In this document: positions 52,440-61,649 of the stretch, piece after piece | Layout: the number at the start of each line of letters is the position of its first letter | Position numbering within the stretch: position 1 is the stretch's first letter | Origin: CF-162 sp963667205 | GTDB lineage: Bacteria > Chloroflexota > Dehalococcoidia > SM23-28-2 > RBG-16-64-32 | Length of the DNA stretch: 64,000 bases | Reading direction: 5' to 3' | Assembly: GCA_963667205.1 (NCBI GenBank) | Contig: OY762959.1 | Coordinates: 186,001 to 250,000 of the forward strand | Translations under genes and position numbers: made by a program | Notes under the pieces: generated by a model | The model's database searches: none | Told to the model about the DNA's origin: nothing | Seen by the model: the letters and a program-made list of their open reading frames with translations, nothing else

Positions 52440-53237
52440 CTAGTTCGGAGTGTCGGACGGCGAGGCGCGCGCGTGGCCGGCCGCACCGGGCAGCACCCGG
52501 TCCGGCTTCACCGGCCGGTCGCGCTCCTCTCGCTCCCGCGTCAGGTAGAGGTACAACGCAGCGGCCGTGGCGATAAGCGCCGCCTCAAACAGGATCGCGC
52601 CGCCGACGAGGATCGTCGCGCGCTGCCAGAAAGCCTCGGGGAACATCTGGATCAGATGATCCCGATTGGGATTGAGCTCCCAGAAGTCGTTCGCAAAAGC
52701 GATCACGTGGAACTGCGACCAGGCAGCGTCGAACCCGGTCAGCACCAGCAGTCCGCCTGCCGCTAAGACACCGCCGGTCAGGAGCGAGCCGTATACTCCG
52801 GCTGCGGCCAGCGCGCGCGGCGGCAAGATCACCAGCATCATCACTGCCAGCGCCAGCACGCCGGCGATAGACGCGATCTGCACCGCGAACATCCCACGTA
52901 CGAGCGTGCGCACGTCGGCCATGTGCGCCGTCTCGCGGGCGTTGAACAGCGGACCCGTCGATCCGTCCTTGTGCTGGACCGCAATCGCAAGCGGCCCCGC
53001 GTAGTCGCCCGTGAGGTACTGGTGGATCTCGCCGTTGGCGCGCAAAAGCTCCTCTTCGGGGATACCCGACCTCACGTGCGCATCATAGTGCTTTACGGAG
53101 TAGTCGTAGATAGATTGTTCGGAGATGGCGACGCGGATCGTCGTTGTGATCAGGGCAACGGGCAGCAGTACAATAAACGCCCCGATGATTACAATCTGGG
53201 CGAGCCCAAGGCCGTTCTCGCTTTTGCGTTCGAACAT
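52440..53237 (-). CDS. DUF1461 integral membrane protein
   Basis: 265 residues with about five membrane segments. AHMADVRTLVRGMF, FHVIAFANDFWELNPNRDHLIQMFPEAFW and the early YDYSVKHYDAH loop are characteristic of the family (TIGR01906). Function is unknown. The ATG at 53237 is chosen because the first helix begins a few residues later; an upstream start at 53279 is possible. The basic/proline C-terminus is cytoplasmic. Confidence 0.82.
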   Translation of the reverse strand: MFERKSENGLGLAQIVIIGAFIVLLPVALITTTIRVAISEQSIYDYSVKHYDAHVRSGIPEEELLRANGEIHQYLTGDYAGPLAIAVQHKDGSTGPLFNARETAHMADVRTLVRGMFAVQIASIAGVLALAVMMLVILPPRALAAAGVYGSLLTGGVLAAGGLLVLTGFDAAWSQFHVIAFANDFWELNPNRDHLIQMFPEAFWQRATILVGGAILFEAALIATAAALYLYLTREREERDRPVKPDRVLPGAAGHARASPSDTPN

Positions 53238-53321
53238 TTGCCCGACTCCATCGTAGGAACTACCGCTAACCTTTGTCAACGGTTTTGGCGGCGCGGTATT
53301 ATTGCCCGTGAGGATCTACTG

Positions 53322-54113
53322 ATGACAACCACGGACCGCCGGACGCGCACCTTCGCCGGCCTGCGCAAGATCGTCGCCACGCTTCGCGGGCCGGACGGCT
53401 GCCCCTGGGACCGCGCGCAGAGCCACCGCTCGCTCCGCCACTACCTGACGGAGGAGGCCAGCGAAGTGATCGACGCTATCGACTCGGACGACGTCGACTC
53501 GCTCAAGGAAGAGCTCGGTGACCTCCTCCTGCAGATCCTCCTGCACGCTCAGATCGCCGAAGAGCACCGCGAGTTCCGCCTGGGCGACGTCATCGAATCG
53601 ATCGCCGAGAAGCTCGTCCGCCGGCACCCCCACGTATTCGACGCGGCGGTGGCCGAGACGCCGGATGCGGTTGTCGAGCAGTGGGAGGAGCTCAAGCGCA
53701 AAGAACGGAACGGCGCCTCCGCGCTGGCTGGCGTGCCCTTGGCCCTGCCCGCACTCGCCCACGCCCAGACGGTGCAGCGCCGCGCCGGCAAGGCCGGGTT
53801 CGAGTGGGAATCGGAGGAACAGGCCTGGAGCGCGCTCGATGAGGAGCTGGCGGAGCTTCGCGCGGCGGCCACGCCTGAGCAGCGCCGTGCCGAAGCCGGT
53901 GACGTCCTCTTTGCGTTCGCCAACGTCGCCCGCTTCCTGGACATCGAGGCGGAAGAGGCTCTGCGAGCGACGAGCCACCGTTTCGGCCGGCTCTTCCGCT
54001 CCGTTGAGGGCATGGCTAGCGAGAGATCGGTCGACCTGCGCGATACGGATCTCGACACAAAGCTGGCGATGTGGGAAGAAGCGAAGAAGCGAAGTCTGCA
54101 GCAGAAGGTTTGA
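53322..54113 (+). CDS. mazG: Nucleoside triphosphate pyrophosphohydrolase
   Basis: 263 residues, two MazG domains. First: GCPWDRAQSHRSLRHYLTEEASEV and EELGDLLLQILLHAQIAEE with the ExxE metal ligands; then KLVRRHPHVF. Second: EELAELRAA and EAGDVLFAFANVARFL. It clears non-canonical NTPs. ATG start at 53322 after GAGGA. It precedes a thioredoxin-fold gene with a 12-base gap. Confidence 0.93.
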   Translation: MTTTDRRTRTFAGLRKIVATLRGPDGCPWDRAQSHRSLRHYLTEEASEVIDAIDSDDVDSLKEELGDLLLQILLHAQIAEEHREFRLGDVIESIAEKLVRRHPHVFDAAVAETPDAVVEQWEELKRKERNGASALAGVPLALPALAHAQTVQRRAGKAGFEWESEEQAWSALDEELAELRAAATPEQRRAEAGDVLFAFANVARFLDIEAEEALRATSHRFGRLFRSVEGMASERSVDLRDTDLDTKLAMWEEAKKRSLQQKV

Positions 54114-54124
54114 AGGAGGACGCC

Positions 54125-54715
54125 ATGACACAGGCCAAGGAAAGCGTCGTGACACGAGAGCGGTTCGACAGCGGCCTTAACTACGACGCCTGGATGAAGC
54201 ACATCCAGCGCAACATACCGAAGTTCGAGTTCAACTACTCCGCGACCAGCGTTCCCCCCGCGACCGCCGGCGCTCTTCAGGCTCTGGCGCAGAAGGACGG
54301 CGGCCCCGCGCGCGTCCTCGTCCTGGGCGAGGATTGGTGCCCCGACGTCTTCCGCGGCCTGCCGGTTATCCAGCGGATGGCCGAGGCGGCCGGCTGGGAG
54401 CTGCGGGCGTTCCCCCGCGACGACAACGCCGACATCATGAGCGAATTCCTCAAGGGCGGCGAACACCAGTCGATCCCGGCTGTCGTCTTCTACACGAAGG
54501 ACCACCAGTACCTCACACACTGGATCGAGCGCCCGGCGAAGGCCGACGCCGAGATGGGCGAAGTGGGCAAGCTGTTCGACGGGCTGGACGCCGAGAAGGA
54601 CCGCAAGGAGATGCGCCGTCGCTACGACGAGTTCCAGGAGGGGCCAGTCTGGGGTTCATGGCGCGACGCCACGATCGAAGAGATCACGGGCCTGCTGCAG
54701 GAGAAGTGCGCCTGA
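54125..54715 (+). CDS. Thioredoxin-fold protein with single active-site Cys
   Basis: 196 residues. The fold is suggested by VLVLGEDWCPDVFRGLPVI, a WCPDV active-site segment with only one Cys of the usual pair, and by SIPAVVFYTKD (cis-Pro loop). It is close to a family of thioredoxin-like proteins in Chloroflexota and Actinobacteria of unknown role. GGAGG lies 5 bases before the ATG. It is in one operon with mazG. Confidence 0.78.
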   Translation: MTQAKESVVTRERFDSGLNYDAWMKHIQRNIPKFEFNYSATSVPPATAGALQALAQKDGGPARVLVLGEDWCPDVFRGLPVIQRMAEAAGWELRAFPRDDNADIMSEFLKGGEHQSIPAVVFYTKDHQYLTHWIERPAKADAEMGEVGKLFDGLDAEKDRKEMRRRYDEFQEGPVWGSWRDATIEEITGLLQEKCA

Positions 54716-54716
54716 C

Positions 54717-55322
54717 TCAGCGACGTCGCGCGGCGTAGAGCGACGCAGCGCCGGCCGCGGCCAGTGCACCACCCAACGCCAGCACCAGCGCTTGTAGAGG
54801 CAGACTGTCCGCTACCGGTTCACCACCGGAGTTCGGCACTGAGGCCGGGCTCGCCGTCGGCGGCGTGGTGGTAGATGTGTCGGGTGTCGGCGAAGCGCTG
54901 GCGGTAACTTCGGGCGTCGGCGTTGGCGTGTCCGTTGGTGCAGCGACGACAGAGATAGCGCCGCGCATCGAGATCGGGTGGATCGCACAGTAGTACGGGA
55001 ACTCACCGGCCACGCTGAACGTCTGAGAGAACGTCTCCGGGGGCTCCATCACGCCGGAATCGAAGCCGCCGGCCACCGGACAGATCGCATACGTCTCGTC
55101 GCACTCCGTGACGGTGTGGAAGCCCTCCACGTTGGTCCAGGTGACAGTGTCGCCCACGGTCACTGTGCTAGTACAGACGCCGTTTTCGAACGAAGGCTCG
55201 CAGAAGTAGTCGCTGCCGGCGTCGATCTGCTCGCTGGCCGCTCCGGCCGGTTGCGATCCGAACCAGGCGATCGTCGCCGCGATGAACACCGCGCCGGCTG
55301 CGGAAACGACAAAGTTGCGCAT
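54717..55322 (-). CDS. Cell-surface plastocyanin-like cupredoxin
   Basis: 201 residues. A signal peptide (AAGAVFIAATIAWFGSQPAGA) is followed by a type I copper domain: His in EGFHTVTEC, Cys and His in FPYYCAIHPISM, and Met as the fourth ligand. A Thr/Pro linker then leads to a VPNSGG sorting-like motif, a membrane helix and RRR, resembling a cell-wall or membrane anchor. It probably carries electrons outside the membrane. ATG at 55322 after GAGGAG. Confidence 0.87.
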   Translation of the reverse strand: MRNFVVSAAGAVFIAATIAWFGSQPAGAASEQIDAGSDYFCEPSFENGVCTSTVTVGDTVTWTNVEGFHTVTECDETYAICPVAGGFDSGVMEPPETFSQTFSVAGEFPYYCAIHPISMRGAISVVAAPTDTPTPTPEVTASASPTPDTSTTTPPTASPASVPNSGGEPVADSLPLQALVLALGGALAAAGAASLYAARRR

Positions 55323-55682
55323 GAGACTCTCCTCGGATACTACCGCAGCATATGACATCGCCGCGGAGTGACGTTGTGCGACACAAAGCACGAGAGGCAG
55401 CCCGCCCCAGACTGCCTCTCGTTTTGTCCGCCTTATTTCAGACGAACCAGAAGGAGGTCGCCCCTCGAATTGTCAGAATCTTGCTGAGTACAACGCCACG
55501 ATTTCCGAAAAGGTTAACCGAATTAGTCATCAGATTTAGCGTTTTACTCGTCGCTGTCGAATTATAGTTTACCGATTCCGGTCTCCAGATGTTATGACGG
55601 ACAGGCCGCTCAGCCGATGCAACACTCTGATCTGCGTTTCGTTTCAGCGGCGGCGCGCTCTCGCAGGCGAATCGGCGGCGGG
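55323..55682. other. Gene-free region between mscS and cupredoxin
   Basis: About 360 bases. The middle (55430-55600) is markedly AT-rich against the rest. It holds the terminator-like hairpin but no convincing coding frame or RNA. Confidence 0.4.
55391..55421 (+). terminator. Terminator-like hairpin
   Basis: CGAGAGGCAG and CTGCCTCTCG around an 11-base loop, followed by TTTTG on the plus strand. No plus gene leads into it, so it may protect the region from antisense read-through. On the minus strand it could end the mscS transcript. Confidence 0.55.
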
Positions 55683-56705
55683 TTACTTGCCGCCCTCGCC
55701 CTGGCCGCCGTCGCTTGGCTCGCTCGGCAGGCGGCGCAGGATATCGGAGGTCGGCCCGGGGTCCATGTCCGTCGTCGGTGACAGGTGGTCGCCCCGCGCC
55801 AAGCGGACGTCGGCGGGCAAGCCTGCAGACTTCGCCTCGTGCACCATGACGCGATGCGGGAACGGGATCTCGATGCCCTCTTCGTCGAAGCGGCGCTTCA
55901 GGCGACGGCGCAGTTCGCCCATCACTTCCCACTGCCGGATCGGCTGCACGTCACCCAGGATCTTAATGTCGATCCCGGAATCGCCGAACGAATCGACACG
56001 CAGCGACCGCGGCGGCGTGATGATCACCGCCTTCCAGTCATCGTCTGCCGCCAGCTCCTCTCCGACCTTGTTGATCACGCCCATCACGCGGTCGAGGTCC
56101 TCCGAGTACGACACCGAGACGTTGAGGTTCACGCGTGAGTACTCCTGCGTCATGTTGCTGGACACAACGATCTCGCCGTTGGGGACGTAATGCACGACCC
56201 CGTCCAGGTCGCGCAGCACCGTCCGGCGCAGCCCAATGTCGGAGACGACGCCGGTCTTGTCGGCGATCTGCACCACGTCTCCTTTGCCGTACTGGTTGTC
56301 GATGAGGATGAACATGCCGGAGATGACGTCCTTCACGAGGCTCTGAGCGCCGAAGCCGACGGCGATGCCGGCGATGCCAACGCCGGCCAGGAGCGGCCCG
56401 ATGTTCACGCCCACCTCGGGCAAAGCCGTAAAGAAGCCGAGCACGATGAGCAGGGTGGCGCCGGTCCGCGTGAAGACGTGCGTCAGCGTGTCCGCCCGCT
56501 GCTCGATCTCTTCCTGCGGCTTCCCCACCAGTCGGGTCCGCGTGGTCACGCGCACGAGGCGCGGCACGATGATGTTGATCGCGATGATCGCGACGATGAC
56601 GAAGATCGTTATGCCGCCGAGCGTCAGACCATGGTCCAGCGCCCAGTCCTCGATCTTGTCCATCGTCGACTGGCTGGCTATGTCAGTCTGCAAGAGGAAG
56701 AGCAA
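55683..56705 (-). CDS. mscS: Small-conductance mechanosensitive channel
   Basis: 340 residues. Membrane helices in the first 130 residues, with the pore helix GVGIAGIAVGFGAQSLVKDVISGMF, followed by the MscS beta domain (GDVVQIADKTGVVSDIGLRRTVLRDLDG, VPNGEIVVSSNMTQEYSR). It vents solutes on osmotic downshock. TTG at 56703-56705 has AGGAG 7 bases upstream. A proline/glycine tail follows the conserved part. Confidence 0.92.
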   Translation of the reverse strand: MLFLLQTDIASQSTMDKIEDWALDHGLTLGGITIFVIVAIIAINIIVPRLVRVTTRTRLVGKPQEEIEQRADTLTHVFTRTGATLLIVLGFFTALPEVGVNIGPLLAGVGIAGIAVGFGAQSLVKDVISGMFILIDNQYGKGDVVQIADKTGVVSDIGLRRTVLRDLDGVVHYVPNGEIVVSSNMTQEYSRVNLNVSVSYSEDLDRVMGVINKVGEELAADDDWKAVIITPPRSLRVDSFGDSGIDIKILGDVQPIRQWEVMGELRRRLKRRFDEEGIEIPFPHRVMVHEAKSAGLPADVRLARGDHLSPTTDMDPGPTSDILRRLPSEPSDGGQGEGGK

Positions 56706-56779
56706 GAGCCATCTCCTTTCGACCCACCTCAAGGCTAGGCAATCGGCGGGCGCGAGGCAAATCGGGCATACTAACGGGC

Positions 56780-57349
56780 ATGAATTTGGTCCACCGCTGG
56801 CACTGCCGATCGGACGGCTGGGCGCGCATCGTCAAAGAGCACATGCTGCCGGCCCTCCTCAACGACGTCGACCTGGGCGAGCACGTGATCGAGGTCGGGC
56901 CGGGGCCGGGGCGCACGACCGAGTGGCTGAGCGAACGCGTTCCGCGCCTCACCGCCGTCGAGATCGATTCAGCCCTCGCCGACAAGCTCAAGGAACGAAT
57001 GGCCGGCACCAACGTCGAAGTCGTCGAAGGCGATGCGACGCAGCTGGCGATGGGCGACAGCGAGTTCTCAGGCGCCGTCTGCTTCACGATGCTCCACCAC
57101 GTCCCCTCGCCGCAACTGCAGAACCGCCTCTTCAGCGAGGTTTGCCGCGTCCTCCGGCCGGGCGGGCTCTACGTCGGCTCCGACAGCACGCCGAGTCTCA
57201 GGTGGCGGCTGTTCCACATCGCTGACACCTGCGTGCCGGTCGATCCGCAGGCGCTTCAGCCGCGCCTGGAGGCGGCCGGGTTCGCGGAGGTCGCCGTCAA
57301 CGTGAGGAAGGAAGGCGGCTTCAGCTTCCGGGCGCGGAAGCCCGCCTAA
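56780..57349 (+). CDS. SAM-dependent methyltransferase (Methyltransf_11 type)
   Basis: 189 residues. EVGPGPGRTTEWLSERVPRL is motif I, TAVEIDSALADKL motif II, AVCFTMLHHVPS motif IV, and VLRPGGLYVGSDS motif V. Substrate unknown. Overlaps the convergent hydrolase gene by 4 bases. Confidence 0.88.
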   Translation: MNLVHRWHCRSDGWARIVKEHMLPALLNDVDLGEHVIEVGPGPGRTTEWLSERVPRLTAVEIDSALADKLKERMAGTNVEVVEGDATQLAMGDSEFSGAVCFTMLHHVPSPQLQNRLFSEVCRVLRPGGLYVGSDSTPSLRWRLFHIADTCVPVDPQALQPRLEAAGFAEVAVNVRKEGGFSFRARKPA

Positions 57350-58527
57350 ACGGACTCGTAGATCGCGTTGAACATGCCGCGCAGCCGCGGGTCTTCCCGG
57401 GTCTCCGGGTTCGGAATCATCATCTTGTTCATCACGTAGCCCACACCCAGCTTCGCCGCCGGGTCCGCGAGGCCGAACGAGCCGCCCATCCCGAAGTGCC
57501 CGAAGACGGTACCGCTGGGACTGATCTGGAACTCCGGAATGTCCAGCAGGAAGCCGAGTCCGAACCGGGTCGGAAAGAGCAGGACCTCGTCATGCCCCTG
57601 CGACTGCGTCTGCGTCGCCATCTCGATCGTCTCCTGCTTGAGCACCTGCTTGCCGCCCAGCTCTCCGCCGGTCGCCAGTGCACCGTAGAGACGCGAGAGG
57701 GAGCGGGCAGTCCCGTGGCCGTTCGCCGCCGGAACTTCCGCCGCGCGCCACTCACGTGAGTTCATGTAGAGAGGGTTGACCATCATCAGCGGCGAGATCA
57801 TGAACGCCTTGAACGTCAGCGTCGTCGGGTCGATTATCGCCTTGACCAGCGGGTGGTCGACGTTCGAGAGATTCGGTAGCGGCGCCGGGATCACGGTCGC
57901 GCAGCGATCGTCCAATTCTTCGCCGAAGCCGATGTGGAAGTCGATGCCAAACGGCTCGGCGATCTCGTCCTGCCAAAACGCGCCAACGGTCTTGCCCGTG
58001 ACACGGCGGATGGGCTCTCCGACGAGCGTCCCGAACGTCACCGCGTGGTAGCCAACCTTCGAGCCCGGCTCCCAGAACGGCCTCTGCGCCGCCAGCGCGT
58101 CGGACAGCGGCTCCCAATCGTAGGCTTTCTCTACCGGAATCATGGAGTCGATGCCGGGCAGGCCGGCCTGGTGGCTCATGATCTGGCGCACCGTGATCTT
58201 CTCTTTGCCGGCGGCGGCGAACTCCGGCCAGTACTCGGCTGCCGGCGAATCGGGGTCCAGCTTTCCCTGCTCCATCAGCCGCAGCGCGCAGATCGTCGTA
58301 ATGCCCTTGGTCGTCGAGAACGTGTTGACGATCGTGTCCTCTTGCCACGGACGCGTGAGTGCGCCGTCGGTGTGGCCGTCCCAGAGATCAACGACCGTCT
58401 CTCCGGCGACGACCAGCGACAGCCCCGCGCCGACTTCGCCGTGTTCTTCGAAGTTGCGCGTGAAGGCGTCGCGGACGCGCTCGTAGCCTGGCTTGCAGAT
58501 TCCGTGGATCTCAGTCGCGGTGGTCAT
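57346..58527 (-). CDS. Beta-lactamase-fold serine hydrolase (EstB-like)
   Basis: 393 residues. The Ser-x-x-Lys motif is STTKG at about residue 74; the family's Tyr is in GYHAVTFG; FGHFGMGGSFGLADP replaces the KTG box. This arrangement fits class C-like esterases rather than true beta-lactamases. No signal peptide, so it acts in the cytoplasm. The ATG at 58527 is at the usual N-terminus for the family. Confidence 0.88.
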   Translation of the reverse strand: MTTATEIHGICKPGYERVRDAFTRNFEEHGEVGAGLSLVVAGETVVDLWDGHTDGALTRPWQEDTIVNTFSTTKGITTICALRLMEQGKLDPDSPAAEYWPEFAAAGKEKITVRQIMSHQAGLPGIDSMIPVEKAYDWEPLSDALAAQRPFWEPGSKVGYHAVTFGTLVGEPIRRVTGKTVGAFWQDEIAEPFGIDFHIGFGEELDDRCATVIPAPLPNLSNVDHPLVKAIIDPTTLTFKAFMISPLMMVNPLYMNSREWRAAEVPAANGHGTARSLSRLYGALATGGELGGKQVLKQETIEMATQTQSQGHDEVLLFPTRFGLGFLLDIPEFQISPSGTVFGHFGMGGSFGLADPAAKLGVGYVMNKMMIPNPETREDPRLRGMFNAIYESV

Positions 58528-58581
58528 TGGATCCCTCCCGATACGTCTTGATCCCATTGTAAGCGACTGACTGGTCACCAT

Positions 58582-59001
58582 CTACGGCAGGCGCAGGTGG
58601 TAGTACTCTGCCGTGCGTTCGAAGTCCAGCCGCTCGTAGTAGGCGCCCGCGCGCCGCGTGGGCACCGTCACCTCTATCGCACCGCGGTCGCGGGCCCATT
58701 CGACGACGGCGGCGATGAGCGCCCGGCCCGTACCGACGCCGCGCTTCGCCTCCTCGACGAAAAGCTCTTCGATCTGCACGATGTCTCCGTTGGCGAAAAG
58801 CGTCGCGAACTCAACGGCCATGACGTAGCCGGCGAGCGCGCCGCCGCCGTCCGCCACGAGCAGCGCCACGTCCGGGGACTCGATCATCGCCCCGAAGAAG
58901 CGCTCGAAAGCGCCGGGGTCGGGCTCGTAGCTCATCGCGAAACGCGTCAGCATCGCGAAGACGGCTTCGGCGTCAGCCGCCCCCGCGGTGCGAATCTTCA
59001 C
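58582..59001 (-). CDS. GNAT-family N-acetyltransferase
   Basis: 139 residues. IRTAGAADAEAVFAMLTRF, EELFVEEAKRGVGTGRALIAAV (acetyl-CoA loop) and YYERLDFERTAEYYHL. GTG start overlaps the pcrA/uvrD stop by one base (TAGTG), so it is co-translated. Substrate unknown. Confidence 0.87.
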   Translation of the reverse strand: MKIRTAGAADAEAVFAMLTRFAMSYEPDPGAFERFFGAMIESPDVALLVADGGGALAGYVMAVEFATLFANGDIVQIEELFVEEAKRGVGTGRALIAAVVEWARDRGAIEVTVPTRRAGAYYERLDFERTAEYYHLRLP

Positions 59002-61229
59002 TACACCCCAAGCTTTTCGAGCGGCGCGAAGCTCAGCAGCAGCTTCTTGATGCCCGCCTCGCCCTGGAAGGCGACCACCACCTGGTAGTCCGTCCCGGAG
59101 GGCTCCGACGAAACGACGATGCCCTCCCCGAACTTCGGATGACGCACCCGGTCTCCGGCAGCGAAAGAATCCGCCGGGATCGCCGGGCGTTCTGCCTCGT
59201 CGCGCTCAGCGTGCCGATAACGACGGGGCGTGAACATCTCGGCCTGCGCCGCCCGATCGCTCTGAGTCACGAGGTCCGGCGGGATGTCCGCCAGGAACCG
59301 AGACGGCGGGTTGTGGCCACCGAACGCCCGCCGGAACGCCCGCACCAGGTAGAGCTGTTGCTTGGCGCGCGTCATGCCGACGTAGCAGAGGCGCCGCTCT
59401 TCCTCCAGCTGCTCTGGGTTCCCGCTCTCCAGCGATCGCACGTGCGGCAGGATCCCCTCCTCCAGTCCGGCGATGAAGACGATCGGAAACTCCAGCCCTT
59501 TCGCCGCGTGCAGAGTGATCAGCGTCACGGAGTCCGACTCGTCCATCTCGTCGACGTCCGTGATCAACGCCACGTCTTCCAGGAACGATGCCAGCGCGTG
59601 CTCTGACTTCAGCTCGTCGTACTGCACGACGACGGAGCGCAGCTCCTGCACGTTCTCCCAGCGCTCCTCGCCGTCCGCGTCGGCCATGATGTAGGGCTTG
59701 TAGTCCGTCCGATCGATCACCGTATCAAGCAGCGCCGACAGCGACTCCGTCTTCGACAACTCGATCAGCTCGTTCACGAGCCCCAGGAAGCGCAGCAGCG
59801 CACCGGCCGTCCGCTTCCGGAACGGGTGGGCGCTGGCCGGGCCGTCCACGGCTTCCGGGGAGTCACGCTCCGTCTCCTCGACGATCTGAAGCGCTGCGTA
59901 CGGCGGGATCTCCTTCTCCCGGGACCAGCGTGCCAGCTCAGCGAGCGTCCGGTCGCCGATGCCGCGGGACGGCCGGTTGATCACGCGCATCATCGCCACC
60001 GCGTCGAACGGGTTCTGGATCAAGCGCATGTAGGCCAGCAGGTCCTTCACCTCGCGGCGCTCGTAGAACCGCGTGCCGCCGATTAGCCGGTACGGGATGC
60101 TGCGGCGGACCAGCGCCTCCTCCATCGGCCGCGACTGTGCGTTCGTGCGGTACATGACGGCGACGTCGCGGTACGAAGCTTCGCCCTCACGGACGAGGCG
60201 CTGGATCTCCTCCGTCACGAACTTCGCCTCGTCCTCGTGGTCGTACGCCTCGTGCACGACAACCGGGAGCCCGGCGGCGTTCTCTGTCCAGAGGTTCTTC
60301 TCCTTGCGCTGCTTGTTGAGCGCGATCACCGAATGCGCCGTGTCGAGGATCGTCTGCGTTGAGCGGTAGTTCTGGTCCAGGATCACGACTTTCGCGTCCG
60401 GGAAGTCGTTCTCGAAGTTGAGGATGTTGCGGATGTCGGCGGCGCGCCACGTGTAGATCGACTGGTCTGGATCGCCGACGACGCAGATGTTGCGGTGCAC
60501 CGAGGCCCACCGCTTGGCGAGGATGTACTGCGCTATGTTCGTGTCCTGGAACTCGTCGATGTGTACGTAGCCCCACCGCTCCGCGTACTTTTCCAGCACG
60601 TCCTCCCGCTCCTGGTACAGCTGCACGACCTTGAGCAGGATGTCGTCGAAGTCCAGCGCGTTGCTCTCCTCCAGCAGCTCTTGGTAGCGCACGTACACGC
60701 GCGACGTCACCTCCTGGAAGTAGTCGGCAACGAGCGCCGCGAACTCGCGCGGGCCCTGGAGCTCGCTCTTCGCCCTCGAGATCGCCGAGAGCACGGCGCG
60801 CGGCGCCACACGCCGCGAGTCCAGCCCCATGTCCTCGAGCGCCCGCTTCACTGCCGCTACCTGGTCCGTGCTGTCGTAGATCGTGAACGACCGCTCGACG
60901 CCGATCGCCTCGCCGTCGACTCGCAGGATACGAGCGCAGACGCCGTGAAACGTGCCGAGAGTTATGTCACGTCCGACCTGCTCCCCTATCAGCGCGTGAA
61001 CACGGTCGCGCATCTCCCGCGCGGCCTTGTTCGTGAACGTCACGGACAGGATGCGCCGCGGATGGACGCGCTCCTCGCGGACGAGGTAGGCGATGCGGTG
61101 CGCGATGACGCGCGTCTTGCCAGAGCCGGGCCCGGCCAGGATCAGCAGCGGGCCTTCGGTGTGCTCGACTGCCTCCTGCTGGCGCGGGTTCAGGTTAGCG
61201 AGGATGGTCTTCTTCGTCGGCGCGGACAT
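59001..61229 (-). CDS. pcrA: UvrD/PcrA superfamily 1 DNA helicase
   Basis: 742 residues. Motif I LAGPGSGKTRVIAHRIAYL, Ia VTFTNKAAREM, II VHIDEFQDTN, III VVGDPDQSIYTWRAAD, IV LDQNYRSTQTIL, V TLHAAKGLEFPIVFIAGLEEG and VI RLCYVGMTRAK are all intact. The C-terminal Tudor-like segment GDRVRHPKFGEGIVV is the PcrA hallmark. It unwinds DNA in repair and replication. ATG at 61229. Confidence 0.96.
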   Translation of the reverse strand: MSAPTKKTILANLNPRQQEAVEHTEGPLLILAGPGSGKTRVIAHRIAYLVREERVHPRRILSVTFTNKAAREMRDRVHALIGEQVGRDITLGTFHGVCARILRVDGEAIGVERSFTIYDSTDQVAAVKRALEDMGLDSRRVAPRAVLSAISRAKSELQGPREFAALVADYFQEVTSRVYVRYQELLEESNALDFDDILLKVVQLYQEREDVLEKYAERWGYVHIDEFQDTNIAQYILAKRWASVHRNICVVGDPDQSIYTWRAADIRNILNFENDFPDAKVVILDQNYRSTQTILDTAHSVIALNKQRKEKNLWTENAAGLPVVVHEAYDHEDEAKFVTEEIQRLVREGEASYRDVAVMYRTNAQSRPMEEALVRRSIPYRLIGGTRFYERREVKDLLAYMRLIQNPFDAVAMMRVINRPSRGIGDRTLAELARWSREKEIPPYAALQIVEETERDSPEAVDGPASAHPFRKRTAGALLRFLGLVNELIELSKTESLSALLDTVIDRTDYKPYIMADADGEERWENVQELRSVVVQYDELKSEHALASFLEDVALITDVDEMDESDSVTLITLHAAKGLEFPIVFIAGLEEGILPHVRSLESGNPEQLEEERRLCYVGMTRAKQQLYLVRAFRRAFGGHNPPSRFLADIPPDLVTQSDRAAQAEMFTPRRYRHAERDEAERPAIPADSFAAGDRVRHPKFGEGIVVSSEPSGTDYQVVVAFQGEAGIKKLLLSFAPLEKLGV

Positions 61230-61238
61230 TCCACCACG

Positions 61239-61244
61239 ATGATA
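61239..61244 (-). promoter_or_regulatory. -10-like TATCAT 9 bases before pcrA start
   Basis: TATCAT on the minus strand with 9 bases to the ATG. No clear -35 at the expected distance. Confidence 0.35.
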
Positions 61245-61285
61245 CAGTCGCCGGTATTGACGGCGATACGCCGCGGTGGCGGCCG

Positions 61286-61597
61286 TTAACGCTCGTGCTG
61301 AGCGAGCGCCGACGTTACCTGTGCAAGAACCTTCTTCACATGGCCGCTCTGGACTGGCCCGAAGAAGAAGTTCGACACCCGGAAGTCGACTGCGACGCCG
61401 CCCTGCTCGTCGCTCAGAGTCGCAACGATCTTGGCGGGCCACGTGAAACGCAGGAAGCTGAACGGCTCGCTGACCTGGACGGTGTTCCCTTCCACCTTCT
61501 CCTGCGTCAGCCCGATTCCCTTGCCGGCTTCAACAATCGCCGCCTGCAGCGTCCCGGCGTCAGAGCTGTACACCCTGCGGTCTTCTGTGCTGGACAT
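61286..61597 (-). CDS. Small conserved-looking hypothetical protein
   Basis: 103 residues, no signal or membrane helix. It reads DAGTLQAAIVEAGKGIGLT early and FLRFTWPAKIVATLSDEQGG in the middle, a mostly beta pattern. I do not recognise the family. The ATG is at 61597, and the last residues (ALAQHER) coincide with a 13-base sequence also present in the guaA insert. Confidence 0.6.
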   Translation of the reverse strand: MSSTEDRRVYSSDAGTLQAAIVEAGKGIGLTQEKVEGNTVQVSEPFSFLRFTWPAKIVATLSDEQGGVAVDFRVSNFFFGPVQSGHVKKVLAQVTSALAQHER

Positions 61598-61649
61598 CTC
61601 GCCGCGATGTTACGTGGGAGGGCAGATCGTGGCAAGCGGTGGCGCGCTG

